A stretch of DNA of 64,000 nucleotides from Brevibacillus_D fluminis_A (GCF_052072235.1 NZ_CM125436.1:2288001-2352000), one strand, 5' to 3'; positions 1-9,074 are shown, counted from the stretch's first letter. A program made the numbers and translations. Notes: a model not told the origin generated them from the letters alone.

Positions 1-903
1 GCTCCGTGCAGCCTCGCTGATGTTCAGATTGTTGGTAAACAGCGCGTCGAGCGTGTCGCACTGCTCGCTTGTAAGCGGCTGCGGGAAGCGTTCGGAAAAC
101 GCGCGCTGAAAGCTGCCGGACAGTGAGGCAGGAAGGGAGCCGAACCATTTTTCCAGCGAAAATTGCCATGCTCCGGCAACCAGCGTGCGCGGGCGGAAGC
201 GGGCCAGGGCGGAAGCAAGCGCGGTCAAGCCTTTCGCATGTTCGGCAAGCTCGTGGACACGCTGCAGCGGAGAATTTACGATGACCCGCATTTCCTCCAG
301 CGCTTCGACGGCGAACAGCTCGTGAATGCCCGCCGCCCACTCCAGAAGCGCTTGTTCGATTTCCTGTGCTGATCGGTCCAGGTCGATGTCGGGGAAAAGG
401 GATAACGGCACCAACAGGAACAAATCCCGCTCGTTTACGGGCAAATAGAGGCATTGCTGTTGCTTGGGATCATTGAAAAACGATGCGAGGAGCGGAGGAA
501 TACCTGTCCAATCCGCCTGTGACTCACTCGTTCGCTGGAGCAGAAACAACGCCCGGCGCTCTTTCCATGCCAGCCGGCTTTCCAGCTTGGCGGGCAAAGG
601 GAGCGGTTCCGCCTGACTGGCAACGAGCCAATTTGTCAGCTGGTGCGCAAGCGATGGTTCTTCAAGCGGTGCGCTGACGAGCAAAGAAAGCAGCGCGCGG
701 GCGGAAGCAGACCATTCCGCTGTGTAAATGCCGACATAGCTGACCCGTTCCCGTTCGACCTGCCAGCGAAGCACCTCGCCGCCGTTCTGTTCAAACTGCT
801 GGCGAACGGCTGGCCACTCGTTTCGCGCCGCCTGCTCCACGGCGATCCGGCAGCCTGTCGCAGCACGGATGCGCGCTGTTTCTTCTCTCCAAATGTCGTA
901 CAT
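1..903 (-). CDS. PucR/CdaR-like transcriptional regulator, C-terminus cut by window edge
   Basis: The minus strand is open from an ATG at 903 to base 1 (301 codons) with no stop, so the gene continues outside the window. The visible part has no recognisable catalytic motif. It reads as a long mixed alpha/beta sensor region, and the last visible residues (TLDALFTNNLNISEAARS) match the start of the PucR-type C-terminal helix-turn-helix, where an L..F..N.N...A segment precedes the recognition helix. PucR/CdaR regulators usually control purine or sugar-acid catabolism; the ligand here is unknown. The neighbouring metallophosphoesterase on the same strand ends 73 bp upstream of this start. Family assignment rests mainly on the C-terminal fragment. 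Confidence 0.7.
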   Translation of the reverse strand, partial: MYDIWREETARIRAATGCRIAVEQAARNEWPAVRQQFEQNGGEVLRWQVERERVSYVGIYTAEWSASARALLSLLVSAPLEEPSLAHQLTNWLVASQAEPLPLPAKLESRLAWKERRALFLLQRTSESQADWTGIPPLLASFFNDPKQQQCLYLPVNERDLFLLVPLSLFPDIDLDRSAQEIEQALLEWAAGIHELFAVEALEEMRVIVNSPLQRVHELAEHAKGLTALASALARFRPRTLVAGAWQFSLEKWFGSLPASLSGSFQRAFSERFPQPLTSEQCDTLDALFTNNLNISEAARS

Positions 904-975
904 CGCGATTCACCTTTTCGTAAGTAGACTCTTGGTACCAGTATAGCGCACTTGGCAAAAAGAGGGGAATCGCGA

Positions 976-1797
976 CTAGGCCAAGGTATGAATCGTCATC
1001 TCCGGACGCGAGCGCAAGCGGATGTTCAGCCCGGTTTGGCCCAGCCCTTCACTGATATAGAACGGTCGGTCATCGTGATAGTGCAGCCCTTGCACGATGT
1101 TCATGCGCGGCAGCTTGCCCATTTTGACGAGATGGTACGGTTTTGGCCAATGAATTTGCCCGCCGTGAAAATGACCGGCAAGCAAGTAGTCGTAGTGATA
1201 TTCTTTCATGCAGAGCACAACGTTCGGGTCATGTGTCAGCACGAGGCGAATGCCGTCTTCCGTAACGGTTGCGAATGTTTTGGCCAGATCGCTGCGGCGC
1301 GTGGCATAGTCGTCAATGCCGATGATGTGCAGCTTGCCGAGCGCAGAATCCACCGTATCCGTTTCGTTGCAAAGCACGCGGCAGCCGATCCGTTCCAGCT
1401 CCGAGCGCAGGTGTACCAGCTTGTCGGCTGGCAGCACATAATCGTGGTTGCCGAAAACGACGTAAATGCCGAGCGTCGGCGCAAGCTTCCACAGCGTTTC
1501 GATATAGCGCACGGCATGCGGGATGCTGCGCTTGCGATCGAGCAGGTCGCCGGTGATTGCGATGAGATCGAACGCTTCACCTTGATTGGTTTTCACGATG
1601 TGCTCCGCTGTGATCGACAAATTTTCCATATGCAAATCGGACAGATGGAGGATGCGCAGCGCGCCATTGTCCGGCTTGTTTTTTGGTTCATTCGTGTTTA
1701 CTTTCACTTCAATTTCATTGGTCGTGAGCAGGAAGGTGTTCCGGTGCGCTTTGACGAAAGTAATAATGACAATGAATGCAAGGAAGCTCCAAAGCAT
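976..1797 (-). CDS. Membrane-anchored calcineurin-like metallophosphoesterase (YkoQ/YaeI type)
   Basis: This 273-residue protein starts with a hydrophobic segment (about residues 2-15) that should anchor it to the membrane. The full metallophosphoesterase signature follows in order: SDLH near residue 54, GDLLD, GNHD, a late LTHDP, and GHFHGGQ. These supply the di-metal ligands of the calcineurin-like fold. YaeI-type homologues hydrolyse phosphodiesters at the membrane; the physiological substrate is not known. The ATG is preceded by an AAGGAGAGGTGA ribosome site. It lies upstream of, and on the same strand as, the PucR-like gene. Confidence 0.85.
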   Translation of the reverse strand: MLWSFLAFIVIITFVKAHRNTFLLTTNEIEVKVNTNEPKNKPDNGALRILHLSDLHMENLSITAEHIVKTNQGEAFDLIAITGDLLDRKRSIPHAVRYIETLWKLAPTLGIYVVFGNHDYVLPADKLVHLRSELERIGCRVLCNETDTVDSALGKLHIIGIDDYATRRSDLAKTFATVTEDGIRLVLTHDPNVVLCMKEYHYDYLLAGHFHGGQIHWPKPYHLVKMGKLPRMNIVQGLHYHDDRPFYISEGLGQTGLNIRLRSRPEMTIHTLA

Positions 1798-1964
1798 AGC
1801 CTGATCACCTCTCCTTTTTGTTTACTCCAGTTGAATACCTTCAACATTATACTAAGCCTGCCCGGCAAAGGCATTAGGAGTTACTGGGAGGAATTACGAT
1901 TCGCTTGACCGAATAAAGTTGCAATAGTCTTTTTCTTTACGAGCAAAGTTTCGGGGGTGGCCTG

Positions 1965-3602
1965 ATGAATTTTGTCGAAGCGGAAAAAGTTTTTCCATGG
2001 GTAAAGGAAGGAAAAGGCAACATCGTCTATGAAGCGATCGATCGGCACGTAGAGGGCGGGGCTGGCGATACGGTGGCGCTCTACTATTCGGATGGCGAAC
2101 AGGAGCAGTCGCTCACATTTGCCGAGATTCAGCGCAAATCCTGCCAATTTGCCCGCGGGCTGCTGCAATTGGGCATTCGGCAAGGCGATCGGGTTTTCTT
2201 GTTTATGCCGCGAAGCCCGGAGCTGTACATCGCGCTGATCGGCATCATTCGCATGGGGGCGATTGCCGGTCCGCTGTTTGAGGCGTTCATGGAGTCTGCC
2301 GTTCGCGATCGGCTGCTAGATAGCGGCGCACGGGCAATCGTGACGACCCCTGCGCTGTTGCCGCGCATCCCGCAAAGCGACCTTCCGGAGCTTGCGCACG
2401 TGATCGTGGCAGGGGCAAAAGAAGAGCTGGCTGCGCCGCTGCATGCGTTCGAGCAGGTGATGAAGCAGCCGGATGACCCGTTCATCCAAGAGGTGAGCGG
2501 CGAGGATGGACTCTATCTGCATTACACGTCAGGCTCGACCGGCAAGCCAAAAGGTGTGCTTCACGCCCATGCGGGGCTTTTGCACCAATATGTATCCGGT
2601 GCGGTCGTATACGATTTCCGCCCGGGGGACATTTATTGGTGCACGGCAGATCCAGGGTGGATTACAGGCACATCGGCCGGGATTTTTGCTCCATGGCTCC
2701 ACGGCGTTTCCATCGTTGTGAGGGGCGGCCGGTTTCGGGCGGAGGATTGGTATGCAACGCTTGAAACATACGGTGTGACGGTCTGGTTCAGTGCGCCGAC
2801 CGCATTCCGGATGCTGATGGCGGCAGGCGATGAAGTGCCGAAGCGGTTTGACTTTTCGAAATTGCGGCACGTCTTGTCGGCCGGCGAGCCGCTGAATCCG
2901 GAAGTCATCCGCTGGGGCGAGCAAGTGCTGCAAAGACGCATCCATGACAACTGGTGGATGACGGAGACCGGCTCCACGATTTGCGCGAACCGTCCCGACA
3001 TTCCGATCCGGCTCGGCTCGATGGGCAAACCGCTTCCAGGGATTCATCTCGCCATCGTTGACAGCAAAGGCAATGAGCTGCCGCCGAACACGATGGGCGA
3101 TTTGGCCATTTTGCCGCCATGGCCGGCGATGATGCGCGCCATTTGGGGCAATGAGGAGAAGTATCGGTCGTATTTTCGCAATGGGTGGTATATTTCCGGC
3201 GATTCGGCGTACCGCGATGAAGACGGGTATTTTTGGTTTCAGGGCCGGATCGACGATGTGATCAACACATCGGGAGAGCGGGTCGGGCCGTTCGAGGTGG
3301 AAAGCAAGCTGGTCGAGCACCCGGCTGTCGCGGAAGCGGGTGTGATCGGCATCCCGGACCCGCTGCGCGGCGAGATCATCAAGGCGTTCGTGACGCTGCG
3401 CCAAGGATATTCGCCAAGCGACGAACTGGCAGCGCAGATCAAGCTGTTCGTCAAGGAAAAGCTGGCAGCGCACGCGGCACCGCGCGAGATCGAATTCCGT
3501 TCCGGCTTGCCGAAGACGAGAAGCGGCAAAATTATGCGGCGCGTTTTGAAAGCGTGGGAGCTGGGCTTGCCGACCGGAGATTTATCGACATTGGAGGAAT
3601 AA
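1965..3602 (+). CDS. Acetyl-CoA synthetase paralogue (short N-terminus)
   Basis: This ANL-superfamily AMP-forming acyl/acetyl-CoA ligase has 545 residues. It has the P-loop-like YTSGSTGKPKG, the DNWWMTETG motif, and the C-terminal PKTRSGKIMRR with the catalytic, acetylatable lysine. It aligns along its whole length with the next gene, including the identical endings KAWELGLPTGDLST, but lacks about the first 25 residues of that protein and differs at many positions (for example STICANRPD against GQLISNYKS after the TETG motif). This indicates an old tandem duplication, possibly with a shifted acyl preference. Start ATG at 1965 follows CGGGGGTGG. Confidence 0.88.
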   Translation: MNFVEAEKVFPWVKEGKGNIVYEAIDRHVEGGAGDTVALYYSDGEQEQSLTFAEIQRKSCQFARGLLQLGIRQGDRVFLFMPRSPELYIALIGIIRMGAIAGPLFEAFMESAVRDRLLDSGARAIVTTPALLPRIPQSDLPELAHVIVAGAKEELAAPLHAFEQVMKQPDDPFIQEVSGEDGLYLHYTSGSTGKPKGVLHAHAGLLHQYVSGAVVYDFRPGDIYWCTADPGWITGTSAGIFAPWLHGVSIVVRGGRFRAEDWYATLETYGVTVWFSAPTAFRMLMAAGDEVPKRFDFSKLRHVLSAGEPLNPEVIRWGEQVLQRRIHDNWWMTETGSTICANRPDIPIRLGSMGKPLPGIHLAIVDSKGNELPPNTMGDLAILPPWPAMMRAIWGNEEKYRSYFRNGWYISGDSAYRDEDGYFWFQGRIDDVINTSGERVGPFEVESKLVEHPAVAEAGVIGIPDPLRGEIIKAFVTLRQGYSPSDELAAQIKLFVKEKLAAHAAPREIEFRSGLPKTRSGKIMRRVLKAWELGLPTGDLSTLEE

Positions 3603-3736
3603 AGCCCGCACAAAAGCGTAAAAACTAGCGCGAATCACCATTTATGTGCGTGTGCATAAGGAGCAAGGATTGCGACAGATTCGTCTTACATGCGCAAATC
3701 CCGGCATGAAATGCCTAAATAAGAGGATTTTAATAA

Positions 3737-3765
3737 TTGTGAGAGAATATGAAATTGGTTACAAT
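3737..3765 (+). promoter_or_regulatory. Sigma-A promoter of acsA
   Basis: TTGTGA at 3737-3742 and TACAAT at 3760-3765 are separated by 17 bp, 36 bp upstream of the acsA start. So the second synthetase probably has its own promoter in addition to any read-through from the first copy. Confidence 0.5.
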
Positions 3766-3801
3766 ATTCATAAAAGAATTTCCAAGGGGTGTGAGAACGT
3801 A

Positions 3802-5517
3802 ATGAAAGTAGAAAAAATCCCGGCAACCGAAGGAACATTCAATCTGCAAGATTACGAGCAAGCGTACGCAAATTTTGACTGGGCAGAGGTAGAGAAAGCG
3901 TTCAGCTGGTATGAGACAGGCAAGGTCAACATGGCGTATGAAGCCATCGACCGCCATCTGTCGACACCGCGTAAAGATAAAGTAGCGCTGAAATACAGCG
4001 ACGCAACGCGCGATGAGTCCTACACGTTTGCTGATCTCAGCCGCTTGTCCAACAAATTCGGAAATGTGCTGAAAAGCTTGGAAATCAACAAAGGCGATCG
4101 GGTTTTCGTGTTCATGCCTCGTTCTCCGGAATTGTATGTAAGCGTTTTAGGGACGCTCAAAGTGGGCGCAATCGTCGGCCCGCTGTTTGAAGCGTTCATG
4201 GAAGGCGCTGTCCGCGACCGTCTGGAAGACAGCGAAGCGGTAGCGATTGTTACCACCGCTGCACTTCTGCCGCGCGTGCCGGTTGCTGAGCTTCCTGCTT
4301 TGAAGCATGTGATTTTGGTCGGCGCCGAAGGCGAGCTTGCAAACGGGCAGGTTGACTATCAAAAAGCGATGGATGCCGCATCGGAAGAATTGGAAATCAC
4401 GTGGGTGGATCGCGAAGACGGCATGATTCTTCATTACACATCCGGTTCCACCGGCAAGCCAAAAGGCGTACTGCACGTTCACAATGCCATGATTCAGCAT
4501 TATCAGACCGGAAAATGGGTTCTCGATTTGCAAGAGGACGACATCTACTGGTGCACAGCTGACCCAGGCTGGGTGACAGGTACGTCCTACGGCATTTTCG
4601 CGCCTTGGCTGAACGGTGCGACAAGCGTCATTCGCGGCGGCCGCTTCAAGCCGGAAGACTGGTACAAAACGCTGCAAGACAACAAAGTAACCGTATGGTA
4701 CAGCGCGCCAACCTCGTTCCGTATGCTGATGGGTGCTGGCGATGAGTTCGTCAAGCAGTTTGACCTCTCGTCCTTGCGCCATGTGCTGAGCGTGGGTGAG
4801 CCGCTGAATCCGGAAGTCGTATACTGGGGCTTGAAAGCGTTCAACCAACGCATCCATGACAACTGGTGGATGACCGAAACCGGCGGACAATTGATCTCCA
4901 ACTACAAATCGATGGCGATCAAGCCTGGTTCGATGGGCAAACCGTTCCCAGGCATCCATGCCGCGATCATCGATGACCAAGGCAACGAGCTGCCGCCAAA
5001 CCGCATGGGCAACCTGGCGATTCGCGTCGGCTGGCCGTCCATGATGCGTCAAATCTGGAAAAATCCAGCGAAATACGAAGAGTATTTCCGCTTTAAAGGC
5101 TGGTACGTATCCGGCGACTCGGCGTACAAGGATGAAGAAGGCTACTTCTGGTTCCAAGGCCGTATCGACGACGTGATCAATACAGCTGGCGAGCGCGTCG
5201 GCCCATTTGAAGTCGAGAGCAAGCTGGTCGAGCATCCGGCTGTTGCAGAAGCTGGCGTCATCGGCAAACCAGACCCGGTTCGCGGCGAAATCATCAAAGC
5301 GTTCATCGCGCTCCGTGCAGGCTATGAGCCAAGCGAACAGCTGATGGAAGAAATCAGACGCTTCGTCAAAGAAGGCTTGGCAGCACATGCAGCGCCGCGT
5401 GAAATCGAATTCCGCGACAAGCTGCCGAAAACCCGTTCCGGTAAAATCATGCGCCGCGTGCTGAAAGCATGGGAGCTGGGCTTGCCGACAGGCGATTTGT
5501 CCACCATGGAAGATTAA
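3802..5517 (+). CDS. acsA: Acetyl-CoA synthetase (AMP-forming)
   Basis: AcsA converts acetate, ATP and CoA to acetyl-CoA through an acetyl-adenylate. Starting at the ATG at 3802, which follows AAGGGGTGTGAG, the protein is 571 residues, essentially the length of Bacillus AcsA. An upstream in-frame start at 3646 lacks a ribosome site and would add a non-conserved tail. Visible motifs are YTSGSTGKPKG (A3), DNWWMTETGG (A5), YVSGDSAYKDEEGYFWFQGRIDD (in part A7/A8) and PKTRSGKIMRR (A10) with the lysine targeted by AcuA-type acetylation in Bacillus. No acuABC genes are nearby. The codon use differs from the copy upstream (more CGT and GTT), suggesting higher expression. Confidence 0.92.
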   Translation: MKVEKIPATEGTFNLQDYEQAYANFDWAEVEKAFSWYETGKVNMAYEAIDRHLSTPRKDKVALKYSDATRDESYTFADLSRLSNKFGNVLKSLEINKGDRVFVFMPRSPELYVSVLGTLKVGAIVGPLFEAFMEGAVRDRLEDSEAVAIVTTAALLPRVPVAELPALKHVILVGAEGELANGQVDYQKAMDAASEELEITWVDREDGMILHYTSGSTGKPKGVLHVHNAMIQHYQTGKWVLDLQEDDIYWCTADPGWVTGTSYGIFAPWLNGATSVIRGGRFKPEDWYKTLQDNKVTVWYSAPTSFRMLMGAGDEFVKQFDLSSLRHVLSVGEPLNPEVVYWGLKAFNQRIHDNWWMTETGGQLISNYKSMAIKPGSMGKPFPGIHAAIIDDQGNELPPNRMGNLAIRVGWPSMMRQIWKNPAKYEEYFRFKGWYVSGDSAYKDEEGYFWFQGRIDDVINTAGERVGPFEVESKLVEHPAVAEAGVIGKPDPVRGEIIKAFIALRAGYEPSEQLMEEIRRFVKEGLAAHAAPREIEFRDKLPKTRSGKIMRRVLKAWELGLPTGDLSTMED

Positions 5518-5606
5518 TAACAGAATACACAACCCCTCGCTGGGCCGAAGGCATGATCGTAAACGAAACGACATTCCCTTTGGTGACAGGAGGGGTTTCC
5601 TGTTTG

Positions 5607-6626
5607 TCAGTTATGTTTTTTTTCTGTGAGAGGGCCGGTACGACAGATGGGGGAAGGTGCCGGTTTCCCGAATAAATATCCTTGAAAGAGCTGGAAGCCA
5701 AGTCGTTTGAGGAAATGAAAATCACGCTCTTCTTCGATCCCTTCGGCCAAAGGGATCGAGCCAATTTCCAGAGCTGCCTCCAGCATGTTAGCTGCCATCT
5801 CCTGATGATACGGATTGTCAGCGACTCCTCGCACGTACTTCATGTCGAGTTTCATATAGGTTGGCTGTAATTCTCGCAAAAGTTCAATTGTGCTATAGCC
5901 TGCCCCCACATCATCCAGCGCGTATTCGAAACCGTGCTGCCGATAATAGCGTAGAATGGTTTTGAGATGCTCCAGATCGTCGACCTTCTCCGATTCCACC
6001 ACTTCAAAAACAAAGCTGGAAGGGTTTGCCTGCATACGATGAGCCAACTCCAATGTAGTCTGAAGGCAATGCTCAGGGGAGTAAATGGAAGTAGGCAAAA
6101 AGTTGATAAACACCTTTTGGTTGTGCAGGACCGAGGAGTGAGCAACAGCGGTTAATCTGCACAGTTTATCCAAAGCAAATAGGCGATTTCGCTTCTTGGC
6201 AGAGTTGAAAAACTCGCCAGGAGGGATCAGGGACCCATCCTCCCGGAACGATCGGGACAAGACCTCGTGGGCAAATAGCGTTTGCTCGCGATCCACGATG
6301 GGTTGATAATAAGGAGTGATACGCTTTTCGGCGATCAGCTGGTCGATCCAGCTTGCTTCCAACACCGATGAGATCGTATGAAACTCCTGCCAATCTTGTC
6401 TTCCTAGTCGATAATAAATGTTTGTTGCATTCATATGGTCCCGACAAAAATCGAGCAAATCATGAATGAATGCTTCCTCGACAATGACGACGTTTTCCCG
6501 ATGGTCGTACCAGCCGTTCTGCCGCTTCATATGCTGAAGCAGCAATGGAACCATCGCTTTGTTGTCTGCCCCCTCGAACAACAGTTCGAAGCGGAGCTGA
6601 TGCGGAATGCAGCTTTCACATGTCAT
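5607..6626 (-). CDS. EAL-domain cyclic-di-GMP phosphodiesterase
   Basis: This 339-residue protein has an uncharacterised N-terminal region (residues 1-85, with C3 and C6 as a CxxC) and an EAL domain. The metal and catalytic residues appear intact: E121 in an EVL variant of EAL, N in INFLP, E in FEVVESE, D238-D239 in ALDDVGAGYS, K in KLDMKYV, E in AEGIEEE, then QGYLFGKP. It is therefore predicted to be an active phosphodiesterase that linearises c-di-GMP; there is no GGDEF domain. It starts 44 bp downstream of the MerR-B12 gene on the same strand, so the two probably form one transcript. The GGGGGG stretch before ATG 6626 can act as ribosome site. Confidence 0.88.
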   Translation of the reverse strand: MTCESCIPHQLRFELLFEGADNKAMVPLLLQHMKRQNGWYDHRENVVIVEEAFIHDLLDFCRDHMNATNIYYRLGRQDWQEFHTISSVLEASWIDQLIAEKRITPYYQPIVDREQTLFAHEVLSRSFREDGSLIPPGEFFNSAKKRNRLFALDKLCRLTAVAHSSVLHNQKVFINFLPTSIYSPEHCLQTTLELAHRMQANPSSFVFEVVESEKVDDLEHLKTILRYYRQHGFEYALDDVGAGYSTIELLRELQPTYMKLDMKYVRGVADNPYHQEMAANMLEAALEIGSIPLAEGIEEERDFHFLKRLGFQLFQGYLFGKPAPSPICRTGPLTEKKHN

Positions 6627-6670
6627 GGCGGTCCCCCCAATAAATAAATGAACATGTTGGTTTCCCCTTG

Positions 6671-7564
6671 CTAGGTAAACGCAAGCACCATATCGATGTC
6701 TTCGGTGACAATGATAGCGTTCAGTTTTTTGCCCGTGGCTGTCCCCAGCGCGCCAGCACCCCCTAGGAAAAAGCGGATATGCGGATGCTCAGCAGCAAAT
6801 CGATCCAATCGCACCAGCAGCTGATCATCCTGCTGGAACGGATGGGAGGTCATGGCTGACAAGATGACCGTATGCGGTTGCAACCGCAGCGTGGCTTGCT
6901 CAATTGCGCCGCTAGCCGGTGTCGGACATAAAAACATGGTGCGCCATCCCTTTTGCGCCGCCTGAAGCAGAATGATTTGCGTAGGAATTTCATGCTGCTC
7001 GAACGGCAGGCATGATCCCAAGATCAATGGCATTTTCGAATCTGTTAAAATCGATCTGCGCAGTTGGGCGATATAATCGCGGACAACTTGGCTTGCGATA
7101 TGTTCCTGGTATTCAGGCCATACTCCTGACTCCCAGAAAGAACCGATCCTTCGCAAAAAAGGCCGTACGATCATCTGCAGGAAAGCGGGCAAAGGAAAAT
7201 CCAAATTGGCACGTTGCAGCAGCCTCATCAGTTCACCTTCATCACAATGCGCCCCCGATTCAAGCATCTTGACCACATACTCCTCAGCCAACTCTTCGTT
7301 CGCAATGAAAGCTCTCGGTTTCTGTTGGATCGCCTCTGTTTCTCTCACCGTTAAAATCGCCGTTTGCAGCGAGAAGTTTTGTTCAACCATCGATTTGACT
7401 TTCAAGATGGTGTCAATATCCTGCTGCGTATAAACCCGGTAGCCATTTTCAAGCCTTTCCGGTTTAACCAGGTCGTACCGCTCTTCCCATTTCCGAATGA
7501 CTTGCGTGGTGAGCTTTGTCATTTCGGCAACCTGGCGGATCGTAAACTTTCCAATTGGATTCAT
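6671..7564 (-). CDS. MerR-family cobalamin-binding regulator, CarH/LitR-type photoreceptor
   Basis: This 297-residue protein has an N-terminal MerR winged helix (TIRQVAEMTKLTTQVIRKWE) followed by a helical cap and a Rossmann B12-binding domain. The residues that mark AdoCbl photoreceptors are present: W144-x9-E154-H155 (the CarH Wx9EH signature) and E189-x-H191, the lower axial histidine; the spacing from W to H matches Thermus CarH (W131/H177) within one residue. In CarH, dark AdoCbl-bound tetramers repress and light breaks them up. I chose ATG 7564 because GGGGGAAC precedes it; the earlier ATG at 7630 lacks one. Loss of the usual G of ExHxxG (here EQHEIP) is a small deviation. Light sensing is inferred from family knowledge. 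Confidence 0.88.
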   Translation of the reverse strand: MNPIGKFTIRQVAEMTKLTTQVIRKWEERYDLVKPERLENGYRVYTQQDIDTILKVKSMVEQNFSLQTAILTVRETEAIQQKPRAFIANEELAEEYVVKMLESGAHCDEGELMRLLQRANLDFPLPAFLQMIVRPFLRRIGSFWESGVWPEYQEHIASQVVRDYIAQLRRSILTDSKMPLILGSCLPFEQHEIPTQIILLQAAQKGWRTMFLCPTPASGAIEQATLRLQPHTVILSAMTSHPFQQDDQLLVRLDRFAAEHPHIRFFLGGAGALGTATGKKLNAIIVTEDIDMVLAFT

Positions 7565-7647
7565 CAGCACGACGTTCCCCCAAAATATGATACAAACATT
7601 ATTCAGACAACCCGGAAAAATGAACAGCAACGAATGTCATTCAAACG

Positions 7648-7677
7648 TTATACAAAAAATTGACAAAGATTATACAA
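7648..7677 (+). promoter_or_regulatory. Putative CarH-type operator: three 8-bp repeats with 11-bp period
   Basis: TTATACAA (7648), ATTGACAA (7659) and TTATACAA (7670) repeat every 11 bp with the pattern nTnnACAA. The middle copy contains the -35 hexamer of the HemAT promoter. CarH is known to bind three tandem 11-bp direct repeats over a -35 element, so this is the expected architecture for the adjacent regulator. A further TGATACAA at 7588-7595 is not in register. Confidence 0.65.
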
Positions 7678-7688
7678 GGTGTTATTTT
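7660..7688 (+). promoter_or_regulatory. Sigma-A promoter of the HemAT gene
   Basis: A perfect TTGACA at 7660-7665 and TATTTT at 7683-7688 are spaced by 17 bp. The -35 lies inside the three-repeat operator, so a bound tetramer would exclude RNA polymerase. A second TATAAT at 7720-7725 has no matching -35. Confidence 0.65.
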
Positions 7689-7769
7689 GAGAATACCAGA
7701 ACGATCAAATATTTTCCAGTATAATCTCGAAATCGATTACATAACCGAGCATAACATGGGGGATGAAGC

Positions 7770-9074
7770 ATGAGCACGTTTTTATCGCTATTTCGGAAAA
7801 ATTCGACAGAGGTTGTACAGGAACCTCGGATGGAACATGGTGCCGAACTGAAGCTCGCTGACAAGAAGCTGGCGGAGATTCTCGCCTTTATGCAAATCGA
7901 CGAATCCCATCAGAAGTCTTTGCAAATGGTGAAGCCACAAGTGATGGAGGCCGCTGACGAGATTTTCGATTCCATTCTCAATCGTCTTTACCAGACAGAT
8001 ACGCTCAAGAAAATTGCAACCGCTCATTCTTCGAGGGAGCGGTTGAAGGGAGTCTTTCTGCAATACGTCGATTCCTTGTTTACTGGATCGCTGGATCAGG
8101 ATTATTTGGAATTTCGTAAAAGAATCGGGCGTACACACAATCAAGCATCGTTGCCTGTTGAGTGGTTTTTGGCAACGTATCAAACCATCTTTTCTTATGT
8201 AATCCCGATGCTTGTTAAGCAGTTGGCGAATCAGCCCGAACGACTGGAATCGGTACTCTTAGCTGTGACGGGGTTTTGTAATCTGGACGCTCAAATCGTC
8301 ATTTCACAATATTTACAGGAACGCATTCAAAGGATTGAAGAGATGCATGAAAAACAGCTGTCCGTTCAAAAAGAACTGATCAGTATCAGCCAACAGATCA
8401 AATCAGCCGTTCAGCATACCGAATCGGCGTCTGAAGCCACGACAGAAAAAACGTTGAAACTGATCACAGATACCGAAATGACAATGAAAAGCAGCAAAAA
8501 CTTACGCAACCTCACGGCATACAGCCTGGACAAAATTAAAGTAATGGAACAAAAGATGGTGGCATTAAAGGAAAATGTAAAGAAATCCGTGGAAAAGGTG
8601 AATGAGCTTTCACAGGTAATGGCCAGGGTCATTACGATGTCAAAAGATATTGAGACGATTGCCAACCAAACGAACTTGCTTGCGCTGAACGCTTCCATTG
8701 AAGCAGCGCGGGCAGGGGAGCACGGAAGAGGGTTTTCGGTGGTTGCGACAGAGGTGCGCAAGCTGGCGGAGGAAACGAAGAAAACGAACCATGACATCAA
8801 GTTGCTGATCGGGGAAAGCTCGGCGACCATGGATGAAATCGTGGACAACCTGTCAACAATGAAGCAGGCAACGCTGGAAACAACCCAGGAGGTGAATGAA
8901 GTAAAAACGGGTCTGACAGCAACGAGCATGGAAATGGATAACTACATGGACATGTTTGCAGCAAATAAACATGATCTCGATGTCATTCTTAACGCCATAC
9001 AGGAAATCGCCTCGACCATAGGATCGCTTTCAACCCTCGCAAGCGAATTGCATGAAAACACGGTCCAGCGATGA
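7770..9074 (+). CDS. hemAT: HemAT-type globin-coupled methyl-accepting oxygen sensor
   Basis: This 434-residue soluble chemoreceptor has an N-terminal protoglobin domain (about residues 30-185) and a methyl-accepting signalling domain with the conserved hairpin tip (IANQTNLLALNASIEAARAG). The proximal haem ligand is H123 in IGRTHNQ, the same number as in Bacillus subtilis HemAT. There are no membrane segments. Family members bind O2 and signal through CheA/CheW, so this protein likely drives aerotaxis or an oxygen-dependent output. It is transcribed divergently from the MerR-B12/EAL operon and shares the control region. No che genes are in the window. Confidence 0.92.
   Translation: MSTFLSLFRKNSTEVVQEPRMEHGAELKLADKKLAEILAFMQIDESHQKSLQMVKPQVMEAADEIFDSILNRLYQTDTLKKIATAHSSRERLKGVFLQYVDSLFTGSLDQDYLEFRKRIGRTHNQASLPVEWFLATYQTIFSYVIPMLVKQLANQPERLESVLLAVTGFCNLDAQIVISQYLQERIQRIEEMHEKQLSVQKELISISQQIKSAVQHTESASEATTEKTLKLITDTEMTMKSSKNLRNLTAYSLDKIKVMEQKMVALKENVKKSVEKVNELSQVMARVITMSKDIETIANQTNLLALNASIEAARAGEHGRGFSVVATEVRKLAEETKKTNHDIKLLIGESSATMDEIVDNLSTMKQATLETTQEVNEVKTGLTATSMEMDNYMDMFAANKHDLDVILNAIQEIASTIGSLSTLASELHENTVQR

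Noticed and set aside
952..1908. 318-residue plus-strand ORF
   Set aside because: It is the antisense shadow of the metallophosphoesterase, whose motifs are intact on the minus strand.
4147..5574. 475-residue minus-strand ORF
   Set aside because: Antisense to acsA; no ribosome site and no family features.
5531..5597. AACCCCTC/GAGGGGTT arms between acsA and the EAL gene as terminator
   Set aside because: The loop is over 50 nt and no T-run is placed well; termination there is unproven, so not listed.
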